64,000 nucleotides of DNA from Martinezella multihospitum (lineage in GTDB: Bacteria > Pseudomonadota > Alphaproteobacteria > Rhizobiales > Rhizobiaceae), in NCBI RefSeq assembly GCF_900094585.1, contig NZ_FMAG01000007.1, forward strand, positions 248,001-312,000, written 5' to 3'. Shown piece after piece: positions 29,349 to 38,036 of this stretch. The position numbers and the translations under genes are program-made. How positions within the stretch are numbered: position 1 is the stretch's first letter; each line of letters begins with the position of its first letter. A model generated the notes under the pieces. The model was not told where the DNA came from. It saw only the letters and a program-made list of their open reading frames with translations, and made no database searches.

Positions 29349-30563
29349 TTAGGCAGCCATAGCCTTCTGGAGGTTTTCGTCGATCTTGTCGAGGAAAGCG
29401 GTGGTCGAGAGCCACGGCTGATCGGGGCCGATCAGCAGCGCCAGATCCTTGGTCATGTAGCCGGCTTCAACCGTGTCAACGCAGACCTTTTCGAGCGTCG
29501 AAGCGAACTTGGCGAGTTCGGCATTGTCATCGAGCTTGGCGCGATGTGCGAGGCCGCGGGTCCAGGCGAAGATCGAAGCGATCGAGTTCGTCGAGGTTTC
29601 CTGGCCCTTCTGGTGCTGGCGGTAGTGGCGGGTCACCGTGCCGTGCGCGGCTTCAGCTTCGACCGTCTTGCCGTCCGGCGTCAAGAGAACCGAGGTCATC
29701 AGGCCGAGCGAGCCGAAGCCCTGGGCAACCGTATCGGACTGGACGTCGCCGTCGTAGTTCTTGCAAGCCCAGACGTAGCCGCCGGACCACTTCAGAGCCG
29801 AAGCGACCATGTCGTCGATCAGGCGGTGTTCGTAGGTGATGCCGATCTCGTCGAACTGAGCCTTGAATTCGCTCTGGTAGACTTCTTCGAAGATATCCTT
29901 GAAGCGGCCGTCATAGGCCTTGAGGATGGTGTTCTTGGTCGAGAGATAGACCGGCCACTTGCGCATCAGGCCGTACATCATCGAGGCACGGGCGAATTCG
30001 CGGATCGACTCGTCGAGGTTGTACATGGCCATGGCGACGCCGGCGCCGGGAGCGTCGAAGACGTCCTTTTCAATGACCGTGCCGTCTTCGCCGACGAACT
30101 TGATGGTCAGCTTGCCCTTGCCGGGGAATTTGAAGTCGGTGGCGCGGTACTGGTCACCGAAGGCGTGGCGGCCGACGACGATCGGCTTCGTCCAGCCCGG
30201 AACCAGGCGCGGCACGTTCTTGCAGATGATCGGCTCGCGGAAGATGACGCCGCCGAGGATGTTGCGGATCGTGCCGTTCGGGCTCTTCCACATCTGCTTG
30301 AGGTTGAATTCCTTGACGCGGTCTTCATCCGGCGTGATCGTCGCGCACTTGATGCCGACGCCGTGCTTCTTGATGGCGTTGGCGGCGTCGACGGTGACCT
30401 GGTCGTTGGTGGCGTCGCGGTTCTCGACGGAAAGGTCGTAGTAGTCGATATCGATATCGAGGTAGGGGTAGATCAGTTTGTCTTTGATAAACTGCCAGAT
30501 GATGCGAGTCATTTCATCGCCATCGAGATCGGCAACCGGATTTGCGACCTTGATCTTCTTCAT
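29349..30563 (-). CDS. icd: Isocitrate dehydrogenase, NADP-dependent (eukaryotic-type subfamily)
   Basis: The 404-residue enzyme oxidises isocitrate to 2-oxoglutarate in the citric acid cycle, making NADPH. It shows the N-terminal VANPVADLDGDEMTRIIW, substrate-binding KSPNGTIRNILGG and RLIDDMVASALKWSGG, and the coenzyme region AAHGTVTRHYR. This is the homodimeric type II form related to mitochondrial IDH2, common in Rhizobiales. GAGG precedes the ATG. It is monocistronic by its terminator and divergent upstream region. Confidence 0.97.
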   Translation of the reverse strand: MKKIKVANPVADLDGDEMTRIIWQFIKDKLIYPYLDIDIDYYDLSVENRDATNDQVTVDAANAIKKHGVGIKCATITPDEDRVKEFNLKQMWKSPNGTIRNILGGVIFREPIICKNVPRLVPGWTKPIVVGRHAFGDQYRATDFKFPGKGKLTIKFVGEDGTVIEKDVFDAPGAGVAMAMYNLDESIREFARASMMYGLMRKWPVYLSTKNTILKAYDGRFKDIFEEVYQSEFKAQFDEIGITYEHRLIDDMVASALKWSGGYVWACKNYDGDVQSDTVAQGFGSLGLMTSVLLTPDGKTVEAEAAHGTVTRHYRQHQKGQETSTNSIASIFAWTRGLAHRAKLDDNAELAKFASTLEKVCVDTVEAGYMTKDLALLIGPDQPWLSTTAFLDKIDENLQKAMAA

Positions 30564-30794
30564 ACTTCTGCCTCGTTTAAGCTGATGGGACCGGATGGTC
30601 CTGTGGGTAATTTAAAGTCCCGAGGGCTATAGCACCGCAAGTGCGGAACGCAAAGCCGATAGAGCCTCCGGCATCGCGTTTTTGATCATTCGTGACATCA
30701 CCCGCTTTTTACGATCCGGCCATTGCCAAAGCGGTCGATGGGGCTAATGTCGCCCAGGTTTTGCCTGTTGCCCCCATCGTCATGGAATCACGTC

Positions 30795-31397
30795 ATGCAG
30801 AAGTTTGCCGCATCCGCACTTGCTTTCACGCTTATTCAGTTTTCGCTTGGCACCCATATGGCGTTCGCGGCCGATGCGACGACACCGGTCAAGGCCATCA
30901 TGGATGCGACGGTCTCGAACTGGGCGGGCGGCGACAGCGACTGGCAGGATATTTTCGACGAGAGCAAGCTCAAGGATATCTACAGCAAGGATTTTGCAGC
31001 GAAATATCAGGCGGCCGCGCAGTTTCCCGCTGCCGACGAGGATGGCATTTCGCCCTTCGACTATGACGTTATCGTCAATGCGCAGGATGCCTGTCCGCTT
31101 GAGGAGGTGAAGATCGCCGCCCAGCCGCCGAAGAGCAATGTGACCGAGGTGCTGGCCACCTTCAAGAAATCCGTTTGCATGGGCTCGGATGCCGACTATC
31201 AGAAGACGACCGCGGTTCGTTTCGAGGTCATCGAAGAAGGCGGAAAGCCCGTCGTCGACGACATCATTACGAATGATGACAACGGCAATCCAAGTTCGCT
31301 GAAGAGCGTGATGGTGGATCTCGTCAAGCAGCAGCAACAGCCGGCAGACCAGACGCAGCAGCCGTCGGATCAGCAGAAGCCGGCCAATCCTCAATAA
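30795..31397 (+). CDS. Secreted protein of unknown function
   Basis: The 200-residue protein has a signal peptide (ALAFTLIQFSLGTHMAFA-A), a mature domain beginning TTPVKAIMDATVSNWAGGDSD, two cysteines (DACPLEE and KSVCMGSD) and a Gln/Pro-rich tail from about residue 180. The pattern IFDESKLKDIYSKDFAAKY suggests a small NTF2- or DUF3828-like fold, but this is only a resemblance. The ATG was chosen because it places the signal peptide at the very start. It is divergent from icd. Confidence 0.72.
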   Translation: MQKFAASALAFTLIQFSLGTHMAFAADATTPVKAIMDATVSNWAGGDSDWQDIFDESKLKDIYSKDFAAKYQAAAQFPAADEDGISPFDYDVIVNAQDACPLEEVKIAAQPPKSNVTEVLATFKKSVCMGSDADYQKTTAVRFEVIEEGGKPVVDDIITNDDNGNPSSLKSVMVDLVKQQQQPADQTQQPSDQQKPANPQ

Positions 31398-31475
31398 ATC
31401 GGCCTGGTTCATTCCGCCGTTTATGCGCAAAAACCTTGCCGATTGGCCGGTGTCTCGTTATTGCGAGCCCGCAGT

Positions 31476-31582
31476 CGGATGATTTCAGGTCTGTTCGACC
31501 CAAAATCATCCGGCTGCGGAATCGAGAAAATAGAGCATGATGTCCTCCGAAAACCGCTGACACTTTTCGGCATCATGCTCTA
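31476..31582. repeat. RIME-like intergenic repeat
   Basis: The 107-bp element consists of two palindromes: CGGATGATTT (31476-31485) with AAATCATCCG (31503-31512), and TAGAGCATGATG (31531-31542) with CATCATGCTCTA (31571-31582). Size and two-palindrome layout match Rhizobium-specific intergenic mosaic elements (RIME), and the AGAGCAT...ATGCTCT ends recur at 43413-43516 in this window. Confidence 0.82.
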
Positions 31583-31620
31583 ATTGGCGCGACTTGGTTC
31601 GCGCGCGGAGATCTAGGCAC

Positions 31621-32463
31621 ATGGCAGGCACCAACAGCGAACGTGCACTTCTGGCCGAAGGACCGGCCATTATTCTGGTCGAGCCGCAGATGGGCGAGAA
31701 TATCGGCATGGTGGCGCGCGCCATGGCGAATTTCGGTCTTGTCGAACTGCGCCTCGTCAACCCGCGCGATGGCTGGCCGAACGAAAGGGCGCAGGCGACG
31801 GCCTCGAAGGCCGATCACATCATCGAGGCGACGAAGGTCTATGAGACGCTGGAGCAGGCGATTTCAGATCTCAATTTCGTCTATGCGACGACGGCGCGCG
31901 AGCGGGATGGCTATAAGCCGGTGCGCTCGCCTGTGGTTGCCGCCGAGACGCTTCGCACCAGATTCAAGGCGGGCGAGGGCACCGGCATTCTCTTCGGCCG
32001 CGAGCGCTGGGGTCTGACGAACGAGGAAGTGGCGCTGGCCGATGAAATCGTCACTTTCCCGGTCAATCCGGCCTTCGCATCGCTGAACATCGCCCAGGCC
32101 GTGCTCTTGATGTCCTATGAATGGATGAAGTCGGGCATGGAGGATGTTGCCGAGGTACCTTTCCAGGCGATCGAGCAGCGGCCTTCGACGAAGGATCAAC
32201 TTTTCGGGCTCTTCGACCAGCTCGAGGAGGCTTTGGATGCCCGCAATTATTTCCATCCTGCCGGGAAAAAGCCGAAAATGGTCGACAATCTCCGCGCTGT
32301 CCTCTCGCGCCGGGCGTTCACCGAACAGGAAATCAGCGTCTTGCGCGGGGTGATCTCGTCTCTCGACCGTTTCACGCGGAAATCTCCGCGCGGCAGCGGC
32401 TCGCATCCCAGATCCTCGAAAGCGCCCAAGGAACCCATTAGCGATGACAGCGGTATCGAATGA
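31621..32463 (+). CDS. trmJ: tRNA/rRNA 2'-O-methyltransferase, TrmJ/SpoU family
   Basis: The 280-residue SPOUT methyltransferase carries IILVEPQMGENIGMVARAM with FG following (motif 1), GILFGRERWGLTNEE (motif 2) and PVNPAFASLNIAQAVLLMSYE (motif 3, knot). TrmJ methylates the 2'-OH at position 32 of tRNAs. The C-terminal tail is basic and disordered. Its last 20 bp overlap the start of murI, so the two are translationally linked. The chosen ATG gives the family start. Confidence 0.9.
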   Translation: MAGTNSERALLAEGPAIILVEPQMGENIGMVARAMANFGLVELRLVNPRDGWPNERAQATASKADHIIEATKVYETLEQAISDLNFVYATTARERDGYKPVRSPVVAAETLRTRFKAGEGTGILFGRERWGLTNEEVALADEIVTFPVNPAFASLNIAQAVLLMSYEWMKSGMEDVAEVPFQAIEQRPSTKDQLFGLFDQLEEALDARNYFHPAGKKPKMVDNLRAVLSRRAFTEQEISVLRGVISSLDRFTRKSPRGSGSHPRSSKAPKEPISDDSGIE

Positions 32464-33244
32464 GCTGAAACCGATCCTTGTCTTTGATTCAGGGATCGGT
32501 GGTCTGACGGTGCTGCGCGAAGCGCGGGTGCTGATGCCGGAGCGCGGTTTCATTTATATCGCCGACGATGCCGGCTTTCCCTATGGCGGCTGGGAAGAGC
32601 AAGCGTTGAAGGCTCGCATCGTCGATCTCTTCGCCAAGCTGCTGGCCCAATACGATCCGGAAGTCTGCATCATCGCCTGCAACACGGCATTTACGCTTGT
32701 CGGCGCCGATCTGCGCGCTGCCTTCCCGCAGATGACCTTCGTGGGCACCGTGCCGGCGATCAAGCCGGCGGCGGAACGGACGCGCTCCGGCCTCGTGTCG
32801 GTGCTGGCGACGCCGGGTACGGTCAAGCGCGCCTATACGCGCGACCTGATCCAGTCTTTTGCCACGCAATGCCATGTGCGGCTTGTCGGATCAGAAAATC
32901 TGGCACGGCTGGCTGAAGCCTATATTCGTGGCGACGCCGTAGCCGACGAGGCCGTCATGACCGAGATCGAGCAGTGCTTTGTCGACATGGATGGGCGCAA
33001 GACCGATATCGTTGTGCTCGCCTGCACCCATTATCCGTTCATGGCCAATATCTTTCGTCGGCTCGCGCCCTGGCCGGTCGACTGGATCGACCCGGCAGAG
33101 GCAATCGCGAGACGTGCGCGTAGCCTGGTGCCGCAAGTGGCCGATGCCGTCCATCCCGACAATTTCGACTTTGCGGTGTTTACCTCCGGGGCACCGGATT
33201 TTCCCACCCGACGCCTGATGCAGGGCTTTGGGCTCAAGGCTTGA
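32444..33244 (+). CDS. murI: Glutamate racemase
   Basis: MurI converts L- to D-glutamate for peptidoglycan. The 266-residue protein has FDSGIGGLTVLRE (residues 14-26), catalytic Cys79 in ACNTAF and Cys194 in ACTHYPF, and GTVPAIKPAA. All needed residues are present. The ATG lies inside the end of trmJ, and its stop overlaps the next start by one base (TGATG), giving a tight three-gene operon. Confidence 0.95.
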   Translation: MTAVSNELKPILVFDSGIGGLTVLREARVLMPERGFIYIADDAGFPYGGWEEQALKARIVDLFAKLLAQYDPEVCIIACNTAFTLVGADLRAAFPQMTFVGTVPAIKPAAERTRSGLVSVLATPGTVKRAYTRDLIQSFATQCHVRLVGSENLARLAEAYIRGDAVADEAVMTEIEQCFVDMDGRKTDIVVLACTHYPFMANIFRRLAPWPVDWIDPAEAIARRARSLVPQVADAVHPDNFDFAVFTSGAPDFPTRRLMQGFGLKA

Positions 33245-33711
33245 TGATGACCGACAAGATTTCATTGCGTAAACTCGATCTCGCGGACATGCCGGCGGCT
33301 GCCGCCGTCCACCGGGCTTCCTTCAATGAGCGGTTGTCGACGCTCGCCGGGCTTCATACGCCGGAAGAAGACCTCGGCTTTTGGAGCGCCGTCGTTTTCA
33401 AGGATTGCCAGATCTGGGGTGCGGAAGAGGGCGGGCGCCTCGTCGGCGTCATCGCCTTTCTCGAGGATTGGATCGACCAGCTTTACGTGCTGCCCGAGGC
33501 GCAGGGCCGTGGCATTGGCAGCCGCTTGCTCGATGTCGCGAAATCCGCCTATCCGGTGCTCTCGCTCTGGACGTTTCAGAGAAATGAGCCTGCGCGCCGC
33601 TTTTACGAGAAGCACGGCTTCTTCGCAGTTGACGAGTCGGACGGGGCAGGCAATGAGGAAAAGGAACCGGATGTGCTTTACAAATGGGAAGCACGGTTGC
33701 ACCGGCTGTAA
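33244..33711 (+). CDS. GNAT-family N-acetyltransferase
   Basis: The 155-residue protein has the GNAT acetyl-CoA motif QLYVLPEAQGRGIGSRLL (Q/RxxGxG/A as QGRGIG) and a C-terminal NEPARRFYEKHGFFAVDE, the usual motif B. Substrate is unknown. Its start overlaps the murI stop, and TTG/ATG alternatives lie within two codons. Being third in a trmJ-murI operon gives no clear functional hint. Confidence 0.9.
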   Translation: MMTDKISLRKLDLADMPAAAAVHRASFNERLSTLAGLHTPEEDLGFWSAVVFKDCQIWGAEEGGRLVGVIAFLEDWIDQLYVLPEAQGRGIGSRLLDVAKSAYPVLSLWTFQRNEPARRFYEKHGFFAVDESDGAGNEEKEPDVLYKWEARLHRL

Positions 33712-33796
33712 TGCAGGATTTGACTGAGCAGCGGGATATTGGGAGGTCGATATTTGATGCCTTTTGAAAATGATAGCAGTGTTGTCGAGGCAAGCC

Positions 33797-34942
33797 ATGC
33801 GTCTGCGTGAATGCCACAACTTCCATGATTTTCGCCTTCTCGCGAAGAAGCGTCTTCCCGGTCCGATCTTCAACTATATCGACGGTGCAGCCGACGACGA
33901 GGTGACGTTGCGACGAAACACGTCGAGCTTCGAAAGCTGCGATCTCGTTCCCAACGTCCTGCGCGGGGTCAGCGAGATCGACATGTCTGTCACCGTCATG
34001 GGACAAAAGCTGGCGACGCCCTTCTATTGCTCGCCGACGGCGCTGCAGCGGCTCTTCCATCATCAGGGCGAGAATGCGGTTGCCGCCGCGGCCTCCTCGC
34101 TCGGCACCATGTTCGGCGTTTCCTCGCTCGGCACGGTCAGCCTTGAGGAAATCCGCAAGAAGCATCAGGGGCCGCAGGTCTACCAGTTCTATTTCCATAA
34201 GGACCGCGGGCTGAACCGGGCGATGATGGAGCGGGCGAAGGACGCCGGAGTCAACGTGATGATGCTGACCGTCGACAGCATCACCGGTGGCAATCGCGAG
34301 CGCGATCTTCGCACCGGGTTTTCCATTCCGTTCAAGCTCAATCTGGCGGGTCTTACCCAATTTGCCATCAAGCCGGCCTGGGCACTGAATTACGTTACCC
34401 ATGAGAAATTCCGCCTGCCGCAGCTCGACGAGCATGTGGACATGAGCGGCGGCGCGATGTCGATCGGCAAGTATTTCACCGAGATGCTCGATCCGTCGAT
34501 GAACTGGAATGACGTCGCCGAGATGGTGAAGCACTGGGACGGGCAGTTCTGCCTGAAGGGCATCATGTCGGTCGAGGATGCCAAGCGCGCGGTCGACATC
34601 GGCTGCACCGGCATCGTGCTGTCGAACCACGGTGGCCGGCAGCTCGACGGTTCGCGTTCGGCGTTCGATCAGCTGGCGGAGATCGTCGATGCGGTCGGCC
34701 ATCGTATCGATGTGATGATGGATGGCGGCATCCAGCGCGGCACGCATGTGCTGAAGGCGCTGTCGCTCGGCGCCAAGGCGGTCGGTCTCGGCCGCTTCTA
34801 CCTCTATCCGCTGGCTGCCGCTGGTCAGGCCGGGGTGGAGCGAGCGCTCAAGCATCTGCGCACGGAAGTCGAGCGCGACATGAAGCTGACGGGCTGCACC
34901 TCGGTCAGTGAGCTGTCGCGCGCCAATCTGCGCTTCAGATAG
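33797..34942 (+). CDS. FMN-dependent alpha-hydroxy acid dehydrogenase (LldD-like)
   Basis: The 381-residue TIM-barrel flavoprotein has the family signature SNHGGRQLDG with the catalytic His and Arg, FNYIDGAADDE near the N-terminus, VYQFYFHKDR and GRFYLYPLAAAGQAG at the end. These enzymes oxidise L-lactate or related 2-hydroxy acids at the membrane. L-lactate is the most likely substrate. The N-terminal RLRECHNFHDFRLLAKKRLPGP is standard and sets the ATG, which has GAGG upstream. Confidence 0.9.
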   Translation: MRLRECHNFHDFRLLAKKRLPGPIFNYIDGAADDEVTLRRNTSSFESCDLVPNVLRGVSEIDMSVTVMGQKLATPFYCSPTALQRLFHHQGENAVAAAASSLGTMFGVSSLGTVSLEEIRKKHQGPQVYQFYFHKDRGLNRAMMERAKDAGVNVMMLTVDSITGGNRERDLRTGFSIPFKLNLAGLTQFAIKPAWALNYVTHEKFRLPQLDEHVDMSGGAMSIGKYFTEMLDPSMNWNDVAEMVKHWDGQFCLKGIMSVEDAKRAVDIGCTGIVLSNHGGRQLDGSRSAFDQLAEIVDAVGHRIDVMMDGGIQRGTHVLKALSLGAKAVGLGRFYLYPLAAAGQAGVERALKHLRTEVERDMKLTGCTSVSELSRANLRFR

Positions 34943-35072
34943 GCCGCACAATCGCCTGTGGGTTTTTTCAATCCACGGGCGCGGAGCTTGGAAATCTTTG
35001 CTAGACGGAGGCGCGTCCTTTCAGAAAGATGGGACGCATCCACATTTGATTCTCGCTGATAGGGGAAGTGCA

Positions 35073-36590
35073 TTGCAGGTCGGCATCGACATGGGAACGG
35101 CGTCCGGCGGGACCAGCGCCCAGCTCGATATCGAGGAGCTGCTGGCGACCCGTCTTTTGGTGCAGGGCAATTCCGGCTCCGGAAAGTCGCATCTCCTGCG
35201 GCGGCTGCTCGAACAGTCCGCGCAATGGGTGCAGCAGGTCATCATCGATCCCGAGGGCGATTTCGTCACGCTGGCTGACAAGTTCGGGCATGTCGTCGTC
35301 GATGGCGAACGCACGGAAGCAGAACTTGCCGGCATCGCCAACCGCATCCGCCAGCACCGCGTTTCCTGCGTGCTGACGCTCGAAGGGCTTGATATCGAGC
35401 AGCAGATGCGTGCCGCAGCGGCCTTTTTGAATGGCATGTTCGATGCCGACCGCGAATTCTGGTATCCGGTGTTGGTCGTGGTCGACGAGGCGCAGATGTT
35501 TGCGCCCTCGGTCGGTGGCGACGTCTCGGAAGACGCGCGCAAGATGTCGCTCGGCGCCATGACCAATCTGATGTGCCGCGGCCGAAAGCGCGGCCTTGCC
35601 GGCGTCATCGCCACGCAGCGACTGGCAAAGCTCGCCAAGAATGTTGCGGCGGAAGCCTCCAACTTCCTGATGGGCCGAACCTTCCTCGATATCGACATGG
35701 CGCGCGCCGCCGACCTGCTCGGCATGGACCGCAGGCAGGCGGAAATGTTCCGCGATCTTAAGCGTGGCAACTTCGTTGCGCTCGGGCCGGCACTCTCGCG
35801 TCGGCCGCTGCCGATCACCATCGGCACGGTGGAAACCTCGGCGCGTTCATCGAGCCCGAAGCTGATGCCGTTGCCGGATGCGCCGCAGGATGTGGAAGAT
35901 CTGATCTTCACACCCGATCCGGAAGAATTCGCGCGGCCCGCTGTTCGCCGCGCTACGCCGGCACCGCGCCCGACGACCGATATTCTGGCCGAACTTTCCC
36001 GTTCTGTGCCGGCGGCAAGCCCGGCGCCTTCGGAGCCGAAGGTCAGCCAGCAGGAAATTTCGAGCGAAGACAGAGAGGCGAGGGTGAGTGCCGTGCTCTC
36101 CGAAATCCTTGATGATCCGGCTTCAGGCTTCCGCACGGATTCGGTGCTCTATCAGGAGTTTCTCGTTCGCTTGCGCATGCGCCGTGTTCCCGGTTCACCA
36201 ATGGGCCTGCCGGAGTTCCGCCGCCGTGTGGCGATTGTGCGTTCCGGTGCCGACGAGGACGTCATGGCGACGGAGCAATGGGCTACGGCGCTATCGCTTT
36301 CCTCCAGCGTCACCGATGATCTGCAGGGCGTTTTCCTGATGCTGGCGAAGGCCGCTATCAGCAGCGAACCGTGCCCGTCGGATGCCCGCATTGCCCGGGC
36401 CTACGGCACCCATTCGGCGCGTCGGGCCCGTCGACTGCTGAGCTATTTCGAGGAGCAGGGCAGCGTCGTCGTCCACACGGATTTCTCCGGCAAGCGCATC
36501 GTTGCTTTTCCGGACATGAGCTGCCAGACCGCGCCGGGAGACGCCAATGCGCCCGATCTCGAAGGTGGAGAGCAGGCGGCGGCGGAATAG
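35073..36590 (+). CDS. Solitary HerA-like ATPase (DUF87)
   Basis: The 505-residue protein has an FtsK/HerA-type ATPase core: Walker A QGNSGSGKSHLLRRL (about residues 30-44), Walker B VLVVVDEAQMF, an arginine-rich sensor CRGRKRGLAGVIATQRLAKLAK, and TFLDIDMARAADLLGMD. A proline-rich linker (about 255-335) leads to a 170-residue C-terminal part of unknown fold. HerA usually pairs with the nuclease NurA or, in defence loci, with SIR2 or other effectors; none is adjacent. The TTG start is set by AGGGGA upstream. Proteins of this layout are found alone in many rhizobia, so a housekeeping role is possible. Confidence 0.85.
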   Translation: MQVGIDMGTASGGTSAQLDIEELLATRLLVQGNSGSGKSHLLRRLLEQSAQWVQQVIIDPEGDFVTLADKFGHVVVDGERTEAELAGIANRIRQHRVSCVLTLEGLDIEQQMRAAAAFLNGMFDADREFWYPVLVVVDEAQMFAPSVGGDVSEDARKMSLGAMTNLMCRGRKRGLAGVIATQRLAKLAKNVAAEASNFLMGRTFLDIDMARAADLLGMDRRQAEMFRDLKRGNFVALGPALSRRPLPITIGTVETSARSSSPKLMPLPDAPQDVEDLIFTPDPEEFARPAVRRATPAPRPTTDILAELSRSVPAASPAPSEPKVSQQEISSEDREARVSAVLSEILDDPASGFRTDSVLYQEFLVRLRMRRVPGSPMGLPEFRRRVAIVRSGADEDVMATEQWATALSLSSSVTDDLQGVFLMLAKAAISSEPCPSDARIARAYGTHSARRARRLLSYFEEQGSVVVHTDFSGKRIVAFPDMSCQTAPGDANAPDLEGGEQAAAE

Positions 36591-36598
36591 ATGCGCAG

Positions 36599-36627
36599 TT
36601 GATACGTATCCGGGATACGCTTATATT
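36599..36627 (+). promoter_or_regulatory. Promoter with palindromic operator for the two-gene cassette
   Basis: TTGATA (36599-36604), a 17-base spacer and TATATT (36622-36627) form a good sigma70 promoter. Its spacer holds two overlapping perfect palindromes, GATACGTATC (36601-36610) and GTATCCGGGATAC (36606-36618). The layout suggests self-repression by the first gene product, as in toxin-antitoxin operons. The leader is short: AGGAGA lies about 10 bases after the -10. Confidence 0.6.
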
Positions 36628-36648
36628 GTCTCCATAGGAGATAATTTC

Positions 36649-36984
36649 ATGGCGGTGCGTGATAGAATCCAGCGATATAGACAAACCGGCGGAGCTTCCG
36701 ACCTCGTGAGGGTGGAAGTTTTGGTTCCGGCCGCTCGTCGCGATGACATTCTTTCACAAGCGGCGGAAATGCGAGCCGAATATCGCCAGCGAAAAGAGCG
36801 TCTTCAAGTCGATATAGAGGAGGCGGTTGGTCGCTATGGGATTCGTCTTCTTGATAATATCGATTTGGATCGATTGCCGGATTTGACGCAGAAGGCGAAG
36901 GTGATAGCCAGCGCTTTGATGGAACGCGGCGATGCGCGTGCCTTTGCTATGGGGCGCCGCATGCTGGATGAAATCGGGCGATAG
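36649..36984 (+). CDS. Small putative antitoxin/regulator of the NTase cassette
   Basis: The 111-residue protein has a basic N-terminus, a short strand LVRVEVLVP (19-27) followed by helices RDDILSQAAEMRAEYRQRK, a pattern that fits a ribbon-helix-helix DNA-binding fold, then a helical C-terminal half. It starts at an ATG with AGGAGA 7 bases upstream. It ends 3 bp before a nucleotidyltransferase-like gene, and a palindromic operator lies in its promoter. These features suggest an antitoxin that represses its own operon. I recognise no named family; the RHH assignment is inference from a short pattern. Confidence 0.65.
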   Translation: MAVRDRIQRYRQTGGASDLVRVEVLVPAARRDDILSQAAEMRAEYRQRKERLQVDIEEAVGRYGIRLLDNIDLDRLPDLTQKAKVIASALMERGDARAFAMGRRMLDEIGR

Positions 36985-36987
36985 TCG

Positions 36988-37812
36988 ATGGCGCTGACGA
37001 ATCTGCAAAGAGAAATCATGGCGTCCATCGCGAAGAACCGCTCGGAAACCAGCTACGTCGCAGGCGGGCTTGTCCTGAATATGAACTGGCCCCGTCTGTC
37101 GGACGATATCGATATCTTTCAAGATACCGACGAGGAAATCGGTCCCGTCGCCGAGCGGGACATGGAAACGCTCAGAAGTGACGGTTTCCGTGTTTATGTC
37201 GAGGTGAATGTCTATGGCTGCGTCGAGGCGGAAGTCTCCAAGGCGCAGGAGAATACGCTCATTCAATGGATGAGCGAATCTCGAACCCGGTTCTTCCCGC
37301 TTATTCGAGACAAGGAGTGGGGCGCAAGGCTTCACCCAGCGGACCTTGCCGTGAATAAGGTTCTGGCGGCATCAACCCGGACAAAGCCACGGGATTTCGT
37401 CGATTTGTTAATGATCGACGAAAGGTTGTCTCCGCTTGGTGCTGTTGTCGTGGCCGCCTCGGGAAAGCCACCGCATTATTCTCCAATCAGGATAATTGAT
37501 GAAATTCGGCGAAGAGGGCTATCGGTTTCGAACGAGGATTATGATTCCGTGAGAGGTCTTCCAGTCGATTTTGCGGCCAGCGTCATTCGCGACAGGCTTG
37601 TGGAGGTGCTGGATGGAGCGGAGCGCTACATTCGATCGGCGCCGCCGGATATAGTCGGTCTGCTTGCGGTCAACGCCAGCGGCATCCCAATTCAGATATC
37701 GGCTTTGACCGAAGACGGCGTGCAGTTTCGGAAGGCGACATCCGAGCCGGATCTGATGCCGTCGTTACCGGATGTGCCCGAGGACTGGCGCGGTCTCGGG
37801 CGTGCGGAATGA
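36988..37812 (+). CDS. AbiEii-like nucleotidyltransferase, putative toxin
   Basis: The 274-residue protein has a minimal nucleotidyltransferase pattern: GG (26-27), then RLSDDIDIF (36-44) with the Asp-x-Asp metal ligands, and downstream LAVNKVLAASTRTKPRDFVDL (seen as LAVNK and TKPRDFVDL), with Lys124 and the RDFVDL motif as in AbiEii/AbiGii toxins. Those enzymes add nucleotides to tRNA and block growth when not held by the partner. The partner here is not the winged-helix AbiEi but a 111-residue protein just upstream. Function as a toxin is inferred; it could also be a minimal NTase with another substrate. Confidence 0.68.
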   Translation: MALTNLQREIMASIAKNRSETSYVAGGLVLNMNWPRLSDDIDIFQDTDEEIGPVAERDMETLRSDGFRVYVEVNVYGCVEAEVSKAQENTLIQWMSESRTRFFPLIRDKEWGARLHPADLAVNKVLAASTRTKPRDFVDLLMIDERLSPLGAVVVAASGKPPHYSPIRIIDEIRRRGLSVSNEDYDSVRGLPVDFAASVIRDRLVEVLDGAERYIRSAPPDIVGLLAVNASGIPIQISALTEDGVQFRKATSEPDLMPSLPDVPEDWRGLGRAE

Positions 37813-37838
37813 AACTGCGCTTCTCGCCGAACCTGCTG

Positions 37839-37867
37839 TTGACATTTTCATGACGACCCCTTACAGA
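37839..37867 (+). promoter_or_regulatory. Candidate sigma70 promoter of rpsD
   Basis: TTGACA (37839-37844), a 17-base spacer and TACAGA (37862-37867) lie about 170 bp before the rpsD ATG. The long leader would leave room for translational control, common for ribosomal protein genes. No S4-binding structure was recognised. Confidence 0.4.
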
Positions 37868-38036
37868 CCGCCCCAACGCCGGGCAGAAATGTCCGGTGTT
37901 TCATTTGACATGTCCCGTGGCTTTCTCCGTTCGCTAATGTGAGAAGCCTGTCAGAGCTCGAAAACGGAGTTCAGAGGAGGGCGTGTTTCCTTCGCGGTTC
38001 GGCAACGGGCCGCGGCAACGTTTGAAAGGAAATGCG

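Noticed and set aside
33449..34951. 500-codon minus-strand open frame over the alpha-hydroxyacid dehydrogenase gene
   Set aside because: The plus-strand enzyme has full catalytic motifs; the minus frame has none.
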